In this document: positions 45,721 through 58,015 of the stretch, piece after piece
Layout of the letters: the number at the start of each line of letters is the position of its first letter
Numbering within the stretch: position 1 is the stretch's first letter
From: Episyrphus balteatus
Taxonomy: Eukaryota; Arthropoda; Insecta; Diptera; Syrphidae
Length of the DNA: 64,000 nt
Direction: 5' to 3'
Assembly: GCF_945859705.1 (NCBI RefSeq)
Contig: NC_079135.1
Coordinates: 25,428,179 to 25,492,178, forward strand
The notes under the pieces: generated by a model
Told to the model about the DNA's origin: nothing
Database searches by the model: none
What the model saw: the letters and a program-made list of their open reading frames with translations, nothing else
Program-made: the position numbers and the translations under genes

Positions 45721-46508
45721 TCTTCGGGACATCTTCGGGACATCTTCGGGACATCTTCGGGACATCTTCGGGACATTCTCGGGACATGCTCGGGACATCT
45801 TCGGGACATCTTCGGGACATCTTCGGGACATGCTCGGGACATCTTCGGGACATCTTCGGGACATCTTTGGGACATCTTCGGGATATCTTCGGGGCATGCT
45901 CGGGACATCTTCGGGACGTCTTCGGGACATCTTCGGGACATCTTCGGGACATCTTCGGGACATCTTCGGGACATCTTCGGGACATCTTCGGGACATCTTC
46001 GGGACATCTTCGGGACATCTTCGGGACATCTTCGGGACATCTTCGGGACATCTTCGGGACATCTTCGGGACATCTTCGGGACATTCTCGGGACATGCTCG
46101 GGACATCTTCTTGACATCTTCGGGACATCTTCGGGACATCTTCCTGACATCTTGGGGACATCTTCGGGACATCTTCGGGACATCTTCGGGACATCTTCGG
46201 GACATCTTCGGGACATCTTCGGGACAGCTTTGGGACACCTTCGGGACATCTGCGCGACATTCTCGGGACATGCTCGGGACATCTTCGGGACATCTTCGCG
46301 ACATCTTCGGGACATCTTCGGGACATTCTCGGGACATGCTCGGGACATCTTCGGGACAGCTTCGGGACATCTTCGGGACATCTTCGGGACATCTTCGGGA
46401 CATCTTCGGGACATCTTCGGGATATCTTCGGGACATCTTCGGGACATGCTCGAGACATTCTCATGACATGCTCGGGACATGCCCTTGACATTCTCGGGAC
46501 AAGACAAG

Positions 46509-46935
46509 TTTTTATTTTATGGGATTTGGAATTTTTCATAGTTTGTCCCCAAAAAGTCTCATATAAACGGAGTTATGGCCGTTTTTCTGAAAAATTCCGA
46601 AAAACTATCATATTTTTTAAAGTGAATTTTGTACGTCCCAATTAGCAAAGTAAAATTATGTATCTTTTATAAGTTTTCTATGCGTAGTTTTGAATTTATG
46701 GGATTTGGAATTTTGCATACTTTGACCCCAAAAAGACTCATATAAACGGAATTATGGCCATTTTTCTAAAAAAATCCGAAAATCTATCATATTTTTTTAA
46801 GGTGAATTTTGTTACATCCAAATTGTTTTAAATGCAATTCGGAGTGAATAGGCAGAGTACAAAAATGTGTCTTTTATACATAAGTTTTGGATACGTAGTT
46901 TTGATTTGGAATTTTGCATAGTTTGACCCCAAAAT
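46509..46935 (+). repeat. Tandem repeat of about 180-205 bp adjoining the minisatellite
   Basis: TTATGGGATTTGGAATTTT, GACCCCAAAAAGACTCATAT, AACGGAATTATGGCC and TATCATATTTTTT-like phrases occur in unit 1 (from 46514) and unit 2 (from 46695). A third partial unit, GATTTGGAATTTTGCATAG, starts near 46899. Units differ by substitutions and small indels. It is a short satellite-like or element-derived repeat. Confidence 0.75.
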
Positions 46936-49475
46936 TGTAGATTTTTATATTTTCTATTAATTTATCAACAAATACCAATTACATTATATTAAATTAATAT
47001 TAAAATTCAACAAACAAAATAAAAAAGTTTTTCATTTGAGCTAAATTAAGTATTATACTCTTGTAGACAATATCTACTTCCGTTTAATTTTTATATCCTG
47101 GACAAATTATATTACTCATTTCCTTTTGAAACTGCCAAAATAAGTATAAATTTAACGACCCATTTCTACAAAACAAAACCAAACAAAATGAAAAAAAAAA
47201 AAAAACAATGACATTTCATTAATCTTTCTCATTTCGAAAAATATTCTGACTTTTATGAATGTGTTTCCAGGACTTCTTACATGAAAATTTCAATTAAATT
47301 TAATTAGCACTTGGCGGCGGGGTAGATATACTATATAAACACAAAACATCCTTTATTACCATTTATTTACCTCTCCATCCTTTTTTTTGTGTGACATGTT
47401 TGACTCTCTCTCTCTCTGTTTTGTACAAGTTGAAAGCTATGTAACTGCCATAGCCATTTGTTTCATCACTACCAATGGTAATTTTTATACATAATTTAAT
47501 TCTTGTTTCTTGTTGTGTTGTTCTGTTATGTTGTTATTGTCCCTTTTTGTCGACACACTTATTTTATTTTATTTTTTACAAAAAAAAAAAATAGGCAAAA
47601 ACCCTGCCCTCTTCTTATACAAGAGTAAAGAGATCTACATCCTTATCAGAGGCAGCGGATGTATACAAAAGTAGTATCCATGTTTTTGTGGCGCCATTTA
47701 AATGTCTTTTTGCTACAATTTCATTTCAAAAAAAAAAAACTACAAGTAGGAACTTTTCATTTCTATGGGAAAAAAGGACGAAACCTACACACATTCAACA
47801 TTTTCCTTGAAAATGGACTATTTTGGCGGAAACTTTCTAGGCGACAATACTGTAAAAAAAACAACAACAACAATAATAATAACAACTAGCAAAACAGCAC
47901 AAAGAACGACAACATCAAGTTTTACGCTATAAATTGTTGATACGATAACTTACGACTTGTACTCCATTGCGCTATAAATTCATAAAAAAATATACAATTT
48001 TTCCCATAAGATACTTTTACTTTTAGCTTTTAAGGTCGTCCTTTCTATATCCGTCCCTATCCCTATCCAGCCGTTGTCGTCTTTTCTCGTGTTGCCATAT
48101 ACAATTTGAGAAAAGATGATGCGGTTGTTTGGGGCTGAAGGATACTAACAAAAAAAAAAAGATAAAACATCTCTAAAAATATGTAATTTAATGCCGAAGG
48201 ACTACTACTACTATACAACGAGTGGCCATTTTCGTTGATTATGATGTCAGGAGGGAATTAATCTGTTGCCGGATTGTCCTCGCCGGGATGCGGCCTCCTT
48301 TAATAAATCTTCAGGGATAGCAATAATCGGTATAATTAATGGACTCATTGATTGGATTAATTTCCTTTCTCACTCTCTCTTTCTTTCTCATTCTGAAGAA
48401 GAGTATTCTGAACTTTCTATGCTGTTATAGTAGTTAGGGATGTGATGGGGAATGGGTATATATGGTACCAAAGTACCGTAGTAGTATAGACCAACTGACA
48501 TAAGTGGTTAGTGATTGTCTTAGGAAATGTGACATACCAATTTTGGAATTAATTTGTTGCACTTAGGTAATTAATTAGTGCGATGGTATAATGCAGGTAT
48601 TTAAGGCTGAAGTTATAATGTATAACAAATTGTTTGACAATTTTGTGCTAAAGTGCGTCATTGAAATGATGGGTAATATGAAATTCCAGACATGATCAAA
48701 CAAAGGAGAAAGATTTATTCCGAGTCTAGAACTTTTCTTCTTAATAACCGAATATTTCCACAAAAAGTTATTGCGGTATAAACTAAATCGATAGACTTAA
48801 ACAAGGTGTAAGCATTGACCTGGTAGAAGGGTTCACGGAAAATTTTCTTATGAAACTGGTAATTATGCGGTACGTAACTAAATTGGTTTCCACAAATGAT
48901 CTAGAATTCAAATTTGAGTAGATTTTTGGCTTAAAGTTATGAACTATTTGATGATCAACGTATATGAACTTTTCCAATGTATTGATCGCCGTGCAAATTA
49001 TATTTAGGAACAGGTAATCCGGTTTCAGATATTTGTGAATTTCATGGAGAAGCTAAAGTTTATTTATTTACCTAAGAATTAACATAAATGCAGTCTTACA
49101 ATAGGTCTTTAGGCATCGTAAATCGAGTTTTTTTAGATTTGCTGAAACTTTAAATTCTGTTTGATGTAACGTCACATAACATTTAACCAGCGGACAAGCA
49201 AAACCTTTTGAACGATACCTCATTTGTCAAATTTTGATAAGTAGTTTAGAAGTTAAGAAGGAACAGATGACCATATATAATTATATACAGATCGGTATAT
49301 ATTTTGAAGATTGTTTACTATTTACTGGAGTAATTGATCTCTTCCTGTATTGAACTTCTTCCAGTATTTAAATGCCGTAGTCTTATTGATTTAATCGGAT
49401 TGGAGTTACTGAGGATTTTAGATTTTTTGGCTTCCTTCGCTATTGTGTGTGTTAATTAATAAAATAATCTAACAA
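46936..49475. other. Unassigned DNA
   Basis: Mixed AT-rich and balanced sequence, probably host intron or intergenic DNA. Small microsatellites are present: a CT run near 47404-47418 and AAC/AAT triplets near 47860-47885. Short frames show no homology. Confidence 0.4.
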
Positions 49476-50795
49476 ATTTGTTCGTTAATTTTATGAAAAT
49501 TTTAATTAAATAACGAAACTTTTCGTTGTATAAATTATTTTTTTATCAGATTATACTTTACATTCTTTTCGTTAACCTACGAATTTTTTCGTTGGCCTAC
49601 GAAATTTTTCATTCATTTTTCTTCCCTAAATTTTGGAATAAAAACCTGAAATTCAGAAAAAGTGGAGGCAAAAATTTTTAACCATTCAAAAAAAACATAA
49701 GTATTTTGAATTTTAATTTTTGAATTTTTATCATGGGAATACAAAAATTAAATACATGGAAAATTTGGAATAATATAAAACTCCTACTCCGTTGAAGTAT
49801 TTAAGGCATTCCTTCAGTTATTTAATGTCATCTCCTATGCTGGATGCTCGGCTTTTGAGGTATTCCAGGCAGTTAACACGTCTTAGTAAGCTTCCTGAGA
49901 GTCTTTGATAGTGTCCTTTATAGATTTTTTCCGTTACAGTAATTTTGAAATGTTTTTTTGCGTCGGAATCAGGATGACATCTTTGGAATCTGAAAGAAAA
50001 TAGATATTTAGAAAAAAGTCAGTATATTTTAAGAGACAAGAATATTTTTTTTAATAGAATGGTACTTTCTTTCCTCTATTTCATAGTTCATCCAATCTTT
50101 CAGGACTTAAGTTTGAAAATTTGGTAATTGGAACGTTCTTTTGATCGTGGTCGGTCTTTGAATATCTAGAATGTTGACGTAAGCCTTTTAATATTTTTGA
50201 AAAGATGTAATTGAATCAAAATCATTGGGAGTCAGTTTACAATTTATCTTACCTATAAAATGCTCGATTAAAAAACCCAAAATATTTTTTTTTTGTTTAT
50301 TCCGCGTGATAAGTCTTCGCACATTCGGTTTTGAATTTAAACTGTTACGACTGCGACTACCAGAAATGCACCCAGGTCTACGTTTTCTTTTTTTTGAAAG
50401 CCAACGATTTTTTTCGTTAACTGATGTATTTTTTTATATGCCGAGGTAATATTTCATTAGCATAAGAAGAATTTTCATAAGACAATTACCTATTTATTTT
50501 TATAAGCTTATGAAGATTTTAGTTAGTTAATGTTGAATTTCATAAGTTAATGAATTTTTTCGTTACTTAATTAAAACTTTGATAAAGTAAGCAAAAAATT
50601 CTTGTTCTTATTCTTTAAAATGAGTATGAAATTTTTCGTTAAGTGATGAATCTTTTCATTAAATTCAATTTTTTGGCACTAAAAAGGGAGAAAATGTGTA
50701 TGAAATGTTTTCATTAATCGATGAAGGTTTTCGTTCGGCCAACGAAAATGTAGTGTATGAAACGATTTTCGTAATTTTACGAAATTTATAATTTT
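49476..50795. repeat. Degenerate region rich in TTTTCGTTA / TAACGAAAA-type motifs
   Basis: Phrases such as CTTTTCGTTG, TTTTTTCGTTGGCC, TTTTTCGTTAAC, TTTTTCGTTACTTA, TTTTTCGTTAAGTGATGAA and TACGAAATTTATAATTTT recur irregularly, in both orientations, over about 1.3 kb. The pattern looks like a decayed array or an element with internal repeats. Its boundaries and family are not clear. Confidence 0.45.
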
Positions 50796-52098
50796 GAGTG
50801 TGGTTTTCGTTGATTTTAAGTTGATATTTCCCTAAGTGTATCAGTTTTAAGTCTATTATAAATAATAATAAAATCGATGTTGTTTTCAGTTGACTTTTGG
50901 CTACGAAAATGTTGTTACTAAGTTTGATGATAAGTCAAACTGGTTTGTATTTTTACAGGAGTATCAACTTCTCAAGGATAGTTGATACTCTTTTCACATT
51001 TCGAGAAGCAAACAAATACTTGGTTCACTTCCTGATAAAAACTTCAGTTTCTATATCTTGGAAGCACAAGTTGATATATTATTGTGAGAACAAAATTGCA
51101 TCTCAAGAGACCGCCAAAACTCACTTGTCGATGATGTATCCTGAAGTTAAAAAACATCAATTAAGGCTATACTTAAACAAAGTTCTTTGTATGACTGTTC
51201 CAGTCTCTACACTTGCAACTTGGTGCTAAGCAGACTTTTAGTATTTTACTAAGATGCCTTGAAACAATACAGAACTAAAATCAATTATCGTTTATAATTG
51301 ACGGAGTTGCAGACTATATTCGGTTCTTTTGTTTTCTAAAATCTGATTGTTTTTTTGTTGAATTTTTATAGCGCTTAGTTTCAGAAACAGATATTTAAAA
51401 ATGAAGAGATATTGTTTCATTCACACTTTCTGTATTCTTCAACGAAGCTTTGCAGATTCTACTACAAAATCAGATTTTCGAGCGACTATCTTCCTTCTTC
51501 AGCCCTCGTCTTTTACTCTTGCTAATAAACTCAAGGCCCTTTGGCTCTGCTAATAGCCACGCCCTTTGAAGACCACCCTCAATCTCATCGTTTTAATTTT
51601 ATGAAGATAATTAAGGAATATCGGATTTTTAAATCCAATTTTCAAGAGACTACTTAAAAGTTAAATAAAGAAAGGAAAGAATTTTTTGTGGGCACATTGA
51701 GATAACTAACGATAGGTCACGGTTTCACATCCTTATCAACCATATACATTCCCATTAAATTTGGTTCTATTTATTTATTTAATATGTTAAATGCTAACAT
51801 TAGAAATAAGCTTAAATACTAACAATGGAATCATTAAACTTAAACTCAATATATGAGTAATAATTGTCAATTAATCACAATAAAATATACATATATTAAC
51901 ATTGAAACTAAATAAACTAATATAAATAACAACAGAAAAAACAACATTCTGGTAAATTAATTAAATTGATTAAAGAAGCTATTTTTGAATTTATGGGATT
52001 TAACATTATCATTAATAGAATCGATTATATGAAAGTTTTTGTTAAAAATATTAATTAGTTGATTCATACAAATTCATTCATTCAATTCATTCAAACAA
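50796..52098. other. Unassigned DNA left of the jockey fragment
   Basis: A 110-codon open frame at 50897-51229 is the longest here but has no recognisable domain. The stretch 51760-52098 is AT-rich with TTCATTCA repeats. Confidence 0.35.
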
Positions 52099-53190
52099 AC
52101 TAATCCGCCATGGTTCGATAAGCATGTAAAAACTTTAAAAAACAAGAGAAACAAAGCCTGGGTAAAGTTTTGTAAGTCTAGGACTGATGAAGATTACAAT
52201 GTATATTTGGAGCATAAAAATGAATTTGAAAACTACACTAATTTTATCTATTCAGAATTTATTGCAAAAACTCAAAGTGAACTTAAATCAAGTCCAAAAA
52301 ATTTCTGGAAATATGTTGATACTAAAAGAAAATTCGACGGTTATCCATTGAATATGAGCTATGAAAATGCAAACAGTCATATTCCAGAAGTTATATCTAA
52401 AATGTTTGCCAACTATTTTAAAAGTGCCTTCGCCGATACTTTGTCGTCTGATGCAACAGATAATTATTCTTCAACGGAATAGTTCTCATCTGGCGTTTAT
52501 TAATTTTTCAATCTCTGAAGACTCAATCATAAATAAAATATTAAAACTAGAAGATAATATAAGTCCTGGTCCAGATGGCTTACCTGCTTTTATGTTAAAA
52601 AAATGTTCATCTTATTTGTCTTACCCATTATATCTCTTGTTCAATGAATCCTTAAAGTGTTCAAAATTTCCTACTCTATGGAAATATGCTTACCTCAGAC
52701 CGGTTCATAAAAAGGGCCCTAAGAATTTGGTCACTAATTATCGTCCCATAGCCAAACTGTCCGTTATTCCAAAACTTTTTGAATCCTTAGTATGTGACAC
52801 TCTTTCCTTTAATTGTTCCTCTGTTTTATGTGAAAATCAACATGGATTTGTGAAGAAAAAATCGACGATAACAAACTTACTAGAGTTTACAACATTTTGC
52901 ATTGATGCTTTTGAGAAAAAGCAACAAGTTGATTGCATATTTACTGATTTCAGTAAGGCATTCGACAAACTAAGCCATGAAGTACTTTTGAAAAAGCTAA
53001 CAAGAATTGGACTAAATGAGAACTTTCTTTCATGGATATCTTCATACCTTGTAGACAGGTATTACTGCGTACTGTTTAAAAATGACTGTTCTGAGAACTT
53101 TAGAGTAAATTCTGGTGTACCTCAAGGAAGTCACCTAGGCCCATTGCTCTTTGTGTTATTTATAAATGACCTTCCTTCTGTTTTTCTAGA
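52099..53190 (+). pseudogene. Jockey-like non-LTR reverse transcriptase fragment
   Basis: The fragment encodes part of a LINE ORF2. Frame 1 (52099-52482) begins with TNPPWFD, the typical start of the linker between endonuclease and reverse transcriptase. The homology then shifts into the next frame at about 52470-52490. That frame (to 53230) carries PGPDGLPAFML, RPVHKKG, NYRPIAKLSVIPKLFE, QHGFVKKKSTITNL, FTDFSKAFDKLSH and GVPQGSHLGPLLF in the normal order. Homology ends at FINDLPSVF, before the catalytic YADD box. The endonuclease, the YADD region and the 3' end are missing, so it is a frameshifted fragment truncated at both ends. The motif order fits the jockey clade. Confidence 0.88.
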
Positions 53191-53230
53191 AACCCTTGTT
53201 GTTATCTGTGGGGCTTCTGTGAAAAATTGA

Positions 53231-54690
53231 CTAACTCCCATTTTTTCTGCTTTCTTTAATTAGCTCTGCATCACAATGGGTTAAAGATTAATTAATCAAT
53301 TTTCTCTATAAACATCACAGGTGTCGTTATTCGAGTAGGTAATAGTCCTTTTTAATATATGTATAATATATGCATTTAAAACAAACTTGGGAATGCCATC
53401 ATCTTCTAGATGGAATTAATGTTCCTGGTTCCAAAAAGTAAGAATAATTATAATTTTTAAGTGTCAAAGCTACAACTATCGAAGTTGTAACTGATTTAGC
53501 TTGCAAAGTTTTCGGGATGACAAATTTTCGCAAAAAGTTTTATTTCATTTGTATCGAAATAGTGGTATGTCCTTTTAATTTGACATCGGTATGGAATATA
53601 AATAATTAAGTTTAAAGACAGCAGCACTTCAAGGTTCAAGGAAATTTTTCATATTGCTAGGTACATCTCAATTATGTAGATATATCTTTCACCTGAAAAC
53701 ATTATACCAAACATAACATCCTCAACTAAATTATAGATAGACACAAAGGTATTATGTATATGTAGGTATGCCATTTGCAGACAACGGTCCTCTTCTGATA
53801 AGACACTGCGCCCATTTTTTTTTTTTGATTTTTTTTTGTCCTCGATATTTTCAAAGACAAATTTCATTTCACTCACAAAAGCCTGGCGGCGAATATACAA
53901 ATCACACGTTTGCGTGTATTTGCGGCGACAGGCGACAACTACGACAAATGTGAGCCATGTGCTTTCTTTAGAATGCATGCCGCGTCGCATATCAATGAGG
54001 CCAAATGATATGGAAGAAGGTTCTCCCCACCTTCAATACTAAAACGTTCGTTTGATATCCTTATCGCCTCAAATGTTATTTCACAAAAAAAAAAAAAAAA
54101 TACGAAATTTGTTTGATATTCTACCGTATCCGAAAAAAAAGGTGACATTGAAAAGACGGTAAGAGCAAAGGGAGTATAAAGTCCCTGCAAGGAATTAACA
54201 CTTCATACTTTTATCTAGTGCGTGCGTGTAGCGTATGCAAAGCAACAGCAAACGAAAATGGAGTCGAAAAAATACAATCAGTGCCCGTACCAATGCTAAA
54301 AAAAAAACGATTAATTCTTGAAGTACAATATCTTTGATAAATTTCCCGTAAAAAAAAGGGAGAATAACCGAAAACAGACAAAAGCTTCCAAACATAAAAG
54401 AAATAGACACGAATTTTTGTACGTGGATGGGCCCAGGACTTGAGGGGGAGGAATAATAGCCTCAGACAAAATTTTTTGAAGACAAGGACTTACTCACTAT
54501 CAAACATACAAAAAATAAAAAAAAAATAACATACACCGCATTTTCCTCAAGGAGAGATAAAAGAACAAAAAAACTGTAAAAAATGAAAAAAAAAAAAAAA
54601 CGTACGAGAAACGAAAAACAAATGTCCCAAGATGAATTGCAACTCACAGTTAAAGTGGCACACGCTTTATTAGAGAACACCAGGATGGAT
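53231..54690. other. Unassigned DNA
   Basis: Mostly balanced sequence with A runs (54080-54100, 54586-54600), probably host intronic or intergenic. Frames of up to 113 codons overlap on both strands and show no recognisable domain. Confidence 0.4.
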
Positions 54691-54706
54691 GTTTAATCCG
54701 AATAGA

Positions 54707-54790
54707 ACCCGACAGCAACACCACCAGCCAGTAGCAGTAACAGTAGCAGTAGAAGCAGTAGCAGAAGCAGCAACAGGATCAGCGTCAGTA
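54707..54790 (+). repeat. CAG/AGCAGT trinucleotide-rich tract
   Basis: Interrupted AGCAGT, AGCAAC and AGCAGA triplets run for about 80 bases. A second short AGCAGCAGCAGC run is at about 55071-55087. Such tracts are common in fly coding and non-coding DNA; here no supporting frame is seen. Confidence 0.65.
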
Positions 54791-56590
54791 TCCTTCAGCC
54801 AGTGCTGGTCCTGTTTTCATCCTCGAAGAAGACAGAGTGTTGCGCGACACTATTAGATGCGAAAACAAAAATTCCCCCCGCAACTGCCCCCCCTTCCATC
54901 ATTCTTCTGCACATACATACTAGTTCTATAAAGGATCCAAACGAATGGAAAGATAAAAAAAATTATATCCTTCAGGGGTGTGATATCATAAAAGCATTTT
55001 TCATTTTCCGAAATGAAGCGACATATCGTTTATCCTGTTTGATTTATCTGAACTAAAGAGCTTTGGAATGAGCAGCAGCAGCAGCATCAGTAGTAGAGAA
55101 GTGTAGAGTAGATGGTGGCAGCAAGGACGAGGACGCGATGCAGAGTTTGATAAATGTCATTCTCCGCGCTCGGTGTCAGGATATCAGCGCAGTTTGTTTT
55201 AAATGGATGTTCAGTTTGTTTTTTTTTTTTTAACTTTTTTTTTAGATATTTTCTTTATATTGTTTTTTTTGTTCGTCCTTTTTACAAACAAACAAAACAC
55301 AAAAATTAAAAAAAACTTGTCCAGCAGGGACAAAATCAAATAATTGAATTTTCCATTCGCACAACGACGATTCCACTATGGCATAATTTATTGCACAAAA
55401 TTAATCCTTAATCCTGTTGTCAGGAGGTAGGTATGTGTGAATGTTACGTCGTTGGTCGGTCGCGACGACACATTGTCCTTGGTACACAAAAAAAACAAAG
55501 AGTCTGTCTGATTTTAATAAAATGCAAACCGTAAAGAGGACTTTTTTAGTTATTAATTAATAGATGTAGACAAAACCAGAGTCCTGTTGCTTCCAGGTCT
55601 TTGTTTTTTTTTTTTCATGCAACAGTCCTGGAATAATTTTGTTGAATGAGATTTCTTTCTATTAAACGTTAATTAAATTGAAATGCCAAATGGCTTTCGA
55701 GTGCTAGACATTCCTTAATTTTATTTAACTCTTCCGCAAAAAAATTTTATCCGATGGCTTCATGTAAGTATTAGCTTTTGCGAAAAAGCATAAACATAAT
55801 CACAACCAATTACAAATAAAAAAATGACAACAAATGGTTAAAAAAAAACTAAGTTAAAATGTTTAATGCAAACTGTTTTATTTTGAAAGTTAGCTACAGC
55901 AAATAATTTGTTTCTGTTATTGCTTGTGTAACCTATCGATTTCAGGGTCACTGTGGTGTATGCGTACTTTATTTTTGTATTAACAACTTTTGAATTAAAA
56001 ATTAAATTTAAGCTATTTTATATTTTTTGAAATAAATAACACAGGTAACAATCAACGTAGGAGATTTTTATTTGCATTTTGCGTTTTAAAGAAAACAAGT
56101 TAAACGTCTTAAGCCTAGTATACATACTTGGTGAAGCAAAGTCGTGAAGTTTTTGAAGTTATTTTTCTCACTCATAGAAATTCACTTAGAAGGTTCACAA
56201 TATAATAAACAAAACTGCTTTATAATTATAAGAACTAAATGGTGCCAAGATCACAAGTTAATGCCTTTGACAATCTTATCAAAAAGTAAATTTTAAAACT
56301 GTTCAAATCGCCGGAAAAGAAGTATAATTTCAATCATTTTCCAAAATAAATTTTGGTTACGGATTTTATTTAGTTTTCTCAAAAATAGTTCGAGATTACG
56401 ATTGAATTTGGTTTACTTACTAATATTTTTTATTGATACAAACAATACTGCGTTTTTAGTTTTTCTCAAAAAAATTCTTCAAGTCAGTCATAAGAAAAAA
56501 AAATTGTTGCACCTTAAAAAAATCGTTAAATTTTTTCAGAAAAAATATGCAGAAGTACACTTCGATAGTATAAGCTCATATCTCTCAAAA
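54791..56590. other. Unassigned DNA
   Basis: The region 54791-55500 is balanced and probably unique host sequence. The remainder is AT-rich. No gene or repeat boundary was identified. Confidence 0.35.
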
Positions 56591-56593
56591 AAA

Positions 56594-56650
56594 GAGGTTG
56601 TCTGTAAAGCCGGTTTACGGACGATGATTTTACGTGATAACATCGTCAGA
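56594..56650 (-). repeat. Short dispersed repeat shared with 26962-27012
   Basis: GGTTGTCTGTAAAGCCGG, TTTACGGACGATGATTTTA and GTGATAACATCGTC are the reverse-complement counterpart of the fragment at 26962-27012. Confidence 0.55.
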
Positions 56651-57279
56651 AAACAGGTTGTGTGCTTTTGTTTCAAATGAGTCATAATTTACAAGAAAAA
56701 GCTAAAAAAAAATACCTTTATTTATTTTCTCATTATATTAATTTTTTTTATTTTAAAGCTTACAAAAAAAATTATGCAATTTAAAAGCCAAGTATTTCTT
56801 CTTAAAAATAAAACCATTTTTTTGAAAACAATAGAAAACAATAGTAAACAGCAAAAAAAAAATTTATTTTTATGTCCTCACGCTATGGATTAATTTTTTT
56901 TTTTGTTTGGCAACCTATAAAAAATATATACCATATGAAAGCTTATTATTTCACCTTTCATATGACGTTTCAGGCTCATTTCAAAGATGCCTACAAGAGA
57001 ACTTAGAATTTTTTAAAGTCAACCATGTCGAATTTTCAGACTGAGGTTACGGTACTTGTCACACTTGTGGCTGTTCGGGGGGCAACAGATCTCCACTGGT
57101 GTTTTGAGGTTTTTCGCAAGTTTCTTGATTTAACATTGTGTAGCTTGTAGTCATTTTACTGTTATGTGTGATATACTAAATGAAAGGTAATTGTATCAGG
57201 ATGCTCATTAAAGTAATAAAATTTCTATCTGCTCTTGGTCAAAAGTTATAACCTGTTGAATTCTAAAATTTTATTTTAC

Positions 57280-58015
57280 CGTTATCTCAAAATTGTGTTT
57301 ACGAAAATGATTGAAACTTCGCACACATATAGTCGTAGTCATGGTCTATCATTATTTTATATACTTTATCCTTGTATCTATTAAAGAAAAAAAAAGATAA
57401 AAAGAAAAAACGATGAAAATCGGTTAAAAACGCTCAAAAAACGTGTTTTTTAAAAACTTGTTTCTTCTGTTATTCAGTCAAAACTCACTAAACAATTCCA
57501 AGTTTTTGCACATGTATGCATATGGCCAAAACCTACATGTCCTATAAGTTTTAGATTTTTTGAACGCTCCAATAAAAGCTAAAAATCAAAAATTACCCAA
57601 AAATACCCCTAAAAACAAGGTGTTTTTCAAAAATTCATATTTCGAAACGCAGAGTGTTGGAAAAAAATCTGTATGAGACACCTAATTTTTTTTCCTTCAT
57701 CTTTCACCTGGCATCTTTAGAATTGTCAAAAAAAATTTCCTTTACCGAAAATCATCATTTTGTCATAGACCCAACACGCGTGCAACGTTCAAACAAAACG
57801 TTATAGCTTAGTTTAAAATTATTCTTACATTAATATCATCTATCTATAGCAAAAAAATCAATTCTCTACGACTTTGCGTTTAGATTTTAGCCCAAATTTC
57901 ATCTTTCCGTTTTACCCCTGTTTACCCTATTAAATGACGGAATTTTTAAAAATCCTTCATTTGGATTAAGCTTTAGGTTATTATCTTTCAAATAAGCTAT
58001 AGAAGATATTTGTGT
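57280..58015 (+). repeat. Dispersed repeat family E, copy 3 (with empty hAT site)
   Basis: The copy begins TTTTACCGTTATCTCA and aligns with 12585-13205 directly and with 33000-34125 in reverse. At 57985-57992 it reads CTTTCAAA once, the unoccupied form of the hAT MITE target that is duplicated at 33038-33045 and 33419-33426. Confidence 0.65.

Larger units (their letters stand above)
35831..46502. repeat. Giant 11-bp minisatellite array, about 970 units
   Basis: The consensus unit is GAAGATGTCCC, with common variants GAGCATGTCCC and GAGAATGTCCC. It runs as the plus-strand unit to about 44645 and as its reverse complement (GGGACATCTTC) from about 44657 to the end. The length divided by 11 gives roughly 970 copies. 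Because 11 is not a multiple of 3, each frame cycles through 11 codons; these read MSRRCPEDVPK on one strand and GTSSGHLRDIF on the other, with no stop in any frame. The array is about 55 percent GC with one CpG per unit, against AT-rich flanks. The long frames it creates on both strands are by-products of the unit and are not annotated as genes. Confidence 0.97.

Noticed and set aside
35831..46502. CRISPR-like regular repeat pattern
   Set aside because: There are no unique spacers between repeats, the unit is 11 bp and contiguous, and the DNA is eukaryotic.
35826..46539. Dozens of overlapping long open frames on both strands (up to 1470 codons)
   Set aside because: They all translate the 11-bp unit, occupy all six frames at once and change content only with unit variants. 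They are by-products of a stop-free unit and not genes.
50897..51229. 110-codon plus-strand frame
   Set aside because: There is no homology or motif I recognise, and the composition is like its non-coding surroundings.
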